From NCBI GenBank assembly GCA_020630145.1, contig JAHDBX010000122.1:1-5969 (forward strand): a stretch of 5,969 bases of DNA, read 5' to 3'. Positions 5,536 through 5,969 of this stretch are shown here, piece by piece. Below the pieces are notes generated by a model. The model was given only the letters and a program-made list of their open reading frames with translations, had not been told where the DNA came from and did no database searches. Every line of letters starts with the position of its first letter. Within the stretch, counting starts at the first letter, position 1. A program made the position numbers and the translations under genes. The DNA is from Gammaproteobacteria bacterium. GTDB taxonomy: Bacteria; Pseudomonadota; Gammaproteobacteria; HTCC5015.

Positions 5536-5969
5536 ATGAGTTATCAAGTTCTCGCTCGTAAGTGGCGACCAAAAAATTTCAATGAAATGGTGGGGCAGGC
5601 GCATGTATTGCGGGCCCTGATTAATGCTTTAGACCAAGAGCGTTTGCACCATGCCTACCTGTTTACGGGTACGCGAGGAGTGGGTAAAACGACTATTGCG
5701 CGTATACTTGCCAAGTCGCTTAATTGCTTGCAGGGTGTAAGTTCCACCCCATGTGGTGTTTGTGATGCTTGTACCTCTATTGATGAAGGCCGTTTTATTG
5801 ATTTGATAGAAGTAGATGCTGCATCGCGTACTAAAGTTGAAGACACCCGTGAAATACTTGATAACGTGCAGTATGCACCGACTCAAGGGCGTTATAAGGT
5901 TTATCTGGTGGATGAGGTGCATATGCTCTCTAACCACAGTTTTAATGCTTTGCTTAAAACCTTGGAAGA
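5536..5969 (+). CDS. dnaX: DNA polymerase III subunit tau/gamma, N-terminal part (3' end outside window)
   Basis: The frame from ATG 5536 stays open to the window edge, giving 144 residues that begin MSYQVLARKWRP, the family's standard N-terminus. DnaX is the ATPase of the clamp loader, which opens the beta clamp and links polymerase cores to the replicative helicase in the cytoplasm. Visible features of the AAA+ module are GQAHVLRAL (20-28), Walker A GTRGVGKT (45-52), a zinc-binding set Cys64, Cys73, Cys76 and Cys79, VDAASRTKVEDTREI (93-107), and Walker B VYLVDEVHM (122-130). All expected residues in this part are present. The later region, where many species make the short gamma form by frameshifting, is outside the window. 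No strong Shine-Dalgarno precedes the ATG (CAATAAACACGC), so translation may be weak or leader-dependent. Confidence 0.97.
   Translation, partial: MSYQVLARKWRPKNFNEMVGQAHVLRALINALDQERLHHAYLFTGTRGVGKTTIARILAKSLNCLQGVSSTPCGVCDACTSIDEGRFIDLIEVDAASRTKVEDTREILDNVQYAPTQGRYKVYLVDEVHMLSNHSFNALLKTLE

Noticed and set aside
5629..5937. 102- and 63-codon - strand frames opposite dnaX
   Set aside because: The sense strand encodes unmistakable DnaX motifs (Walker A and B, zinc cysteines); the antisense products resemble nothing.
1..5969. A mobile island, defence system or new multi-gene system
   Set aside because: All genes are housekeeping or single accessory enzymes, with no integrase, transposase, direct-repeat boundary, CRISPR or toxin-antitoxin signature visible.

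Overview
The window carries ordinary housekeeping chromosome of a gammaproteobacterium with moderately low GC. Transketolase, transaldolase and DnaX all look like gammaproteobacterial proteins. The SRP RNA has the short 4.5S form (about 114 nt, GGAA loop, no Alu domain). I see no transposase, integrase, CRISPR array, phage gene or tRNA. I cannot name a genus; a marine lineage is possible but unproven.

Layout: (1) 1-222 (+) is the 3' end of a transaldolase gene, followed after 45 bp by a complete transketolase gene, 268-2274 (+). Together they form a non-oxidative pentose phosphate pair, probably one operon. (2) 2275-2517 is noncoding and ends in a perfect 10-bp GC-rich hairpin shared by the convergent neighbours. 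It also holds a faint promoter-like stretch and an imperfect inverted repeat that could belong to a small RNA. (3) 2518-3495 (-) is an NAD(P)-dependent aldo/keto reductase with an intact catalytic tetrad. (4) 3630-4355 (+), divergent from it, is a Tag-like (3-methyladenine DNA glycosylase I fold) protein that appears to lack the usual pocket glutamate and the zinc site. (5) About 4387-4500 (-) is the SRP 4.5S RNA gene (ffs). Its likely promoter lies directly behind the stop codon of (6) an exported alpha/beta-hydrolase, 4527-5351 (-). (7) 5352-5535 is a divergent intergenic region with promoter-like elements, an inverted repeat and a terminator-like hairpin. (8) 5536 to the end (+) is the 5' part of dnaX, coding for the DNA polymerase III tau/gamma subunit.

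The genes do not form one pathway beyond tal-tkt. I found no convincing undescribed multi-gene system. The points most worth a second look are the altered active site of the Tag-like protein, the ffs arrangement behind the hydrolase gene, the possible small RNA after tkt, and the structured region upstream of dnaX.
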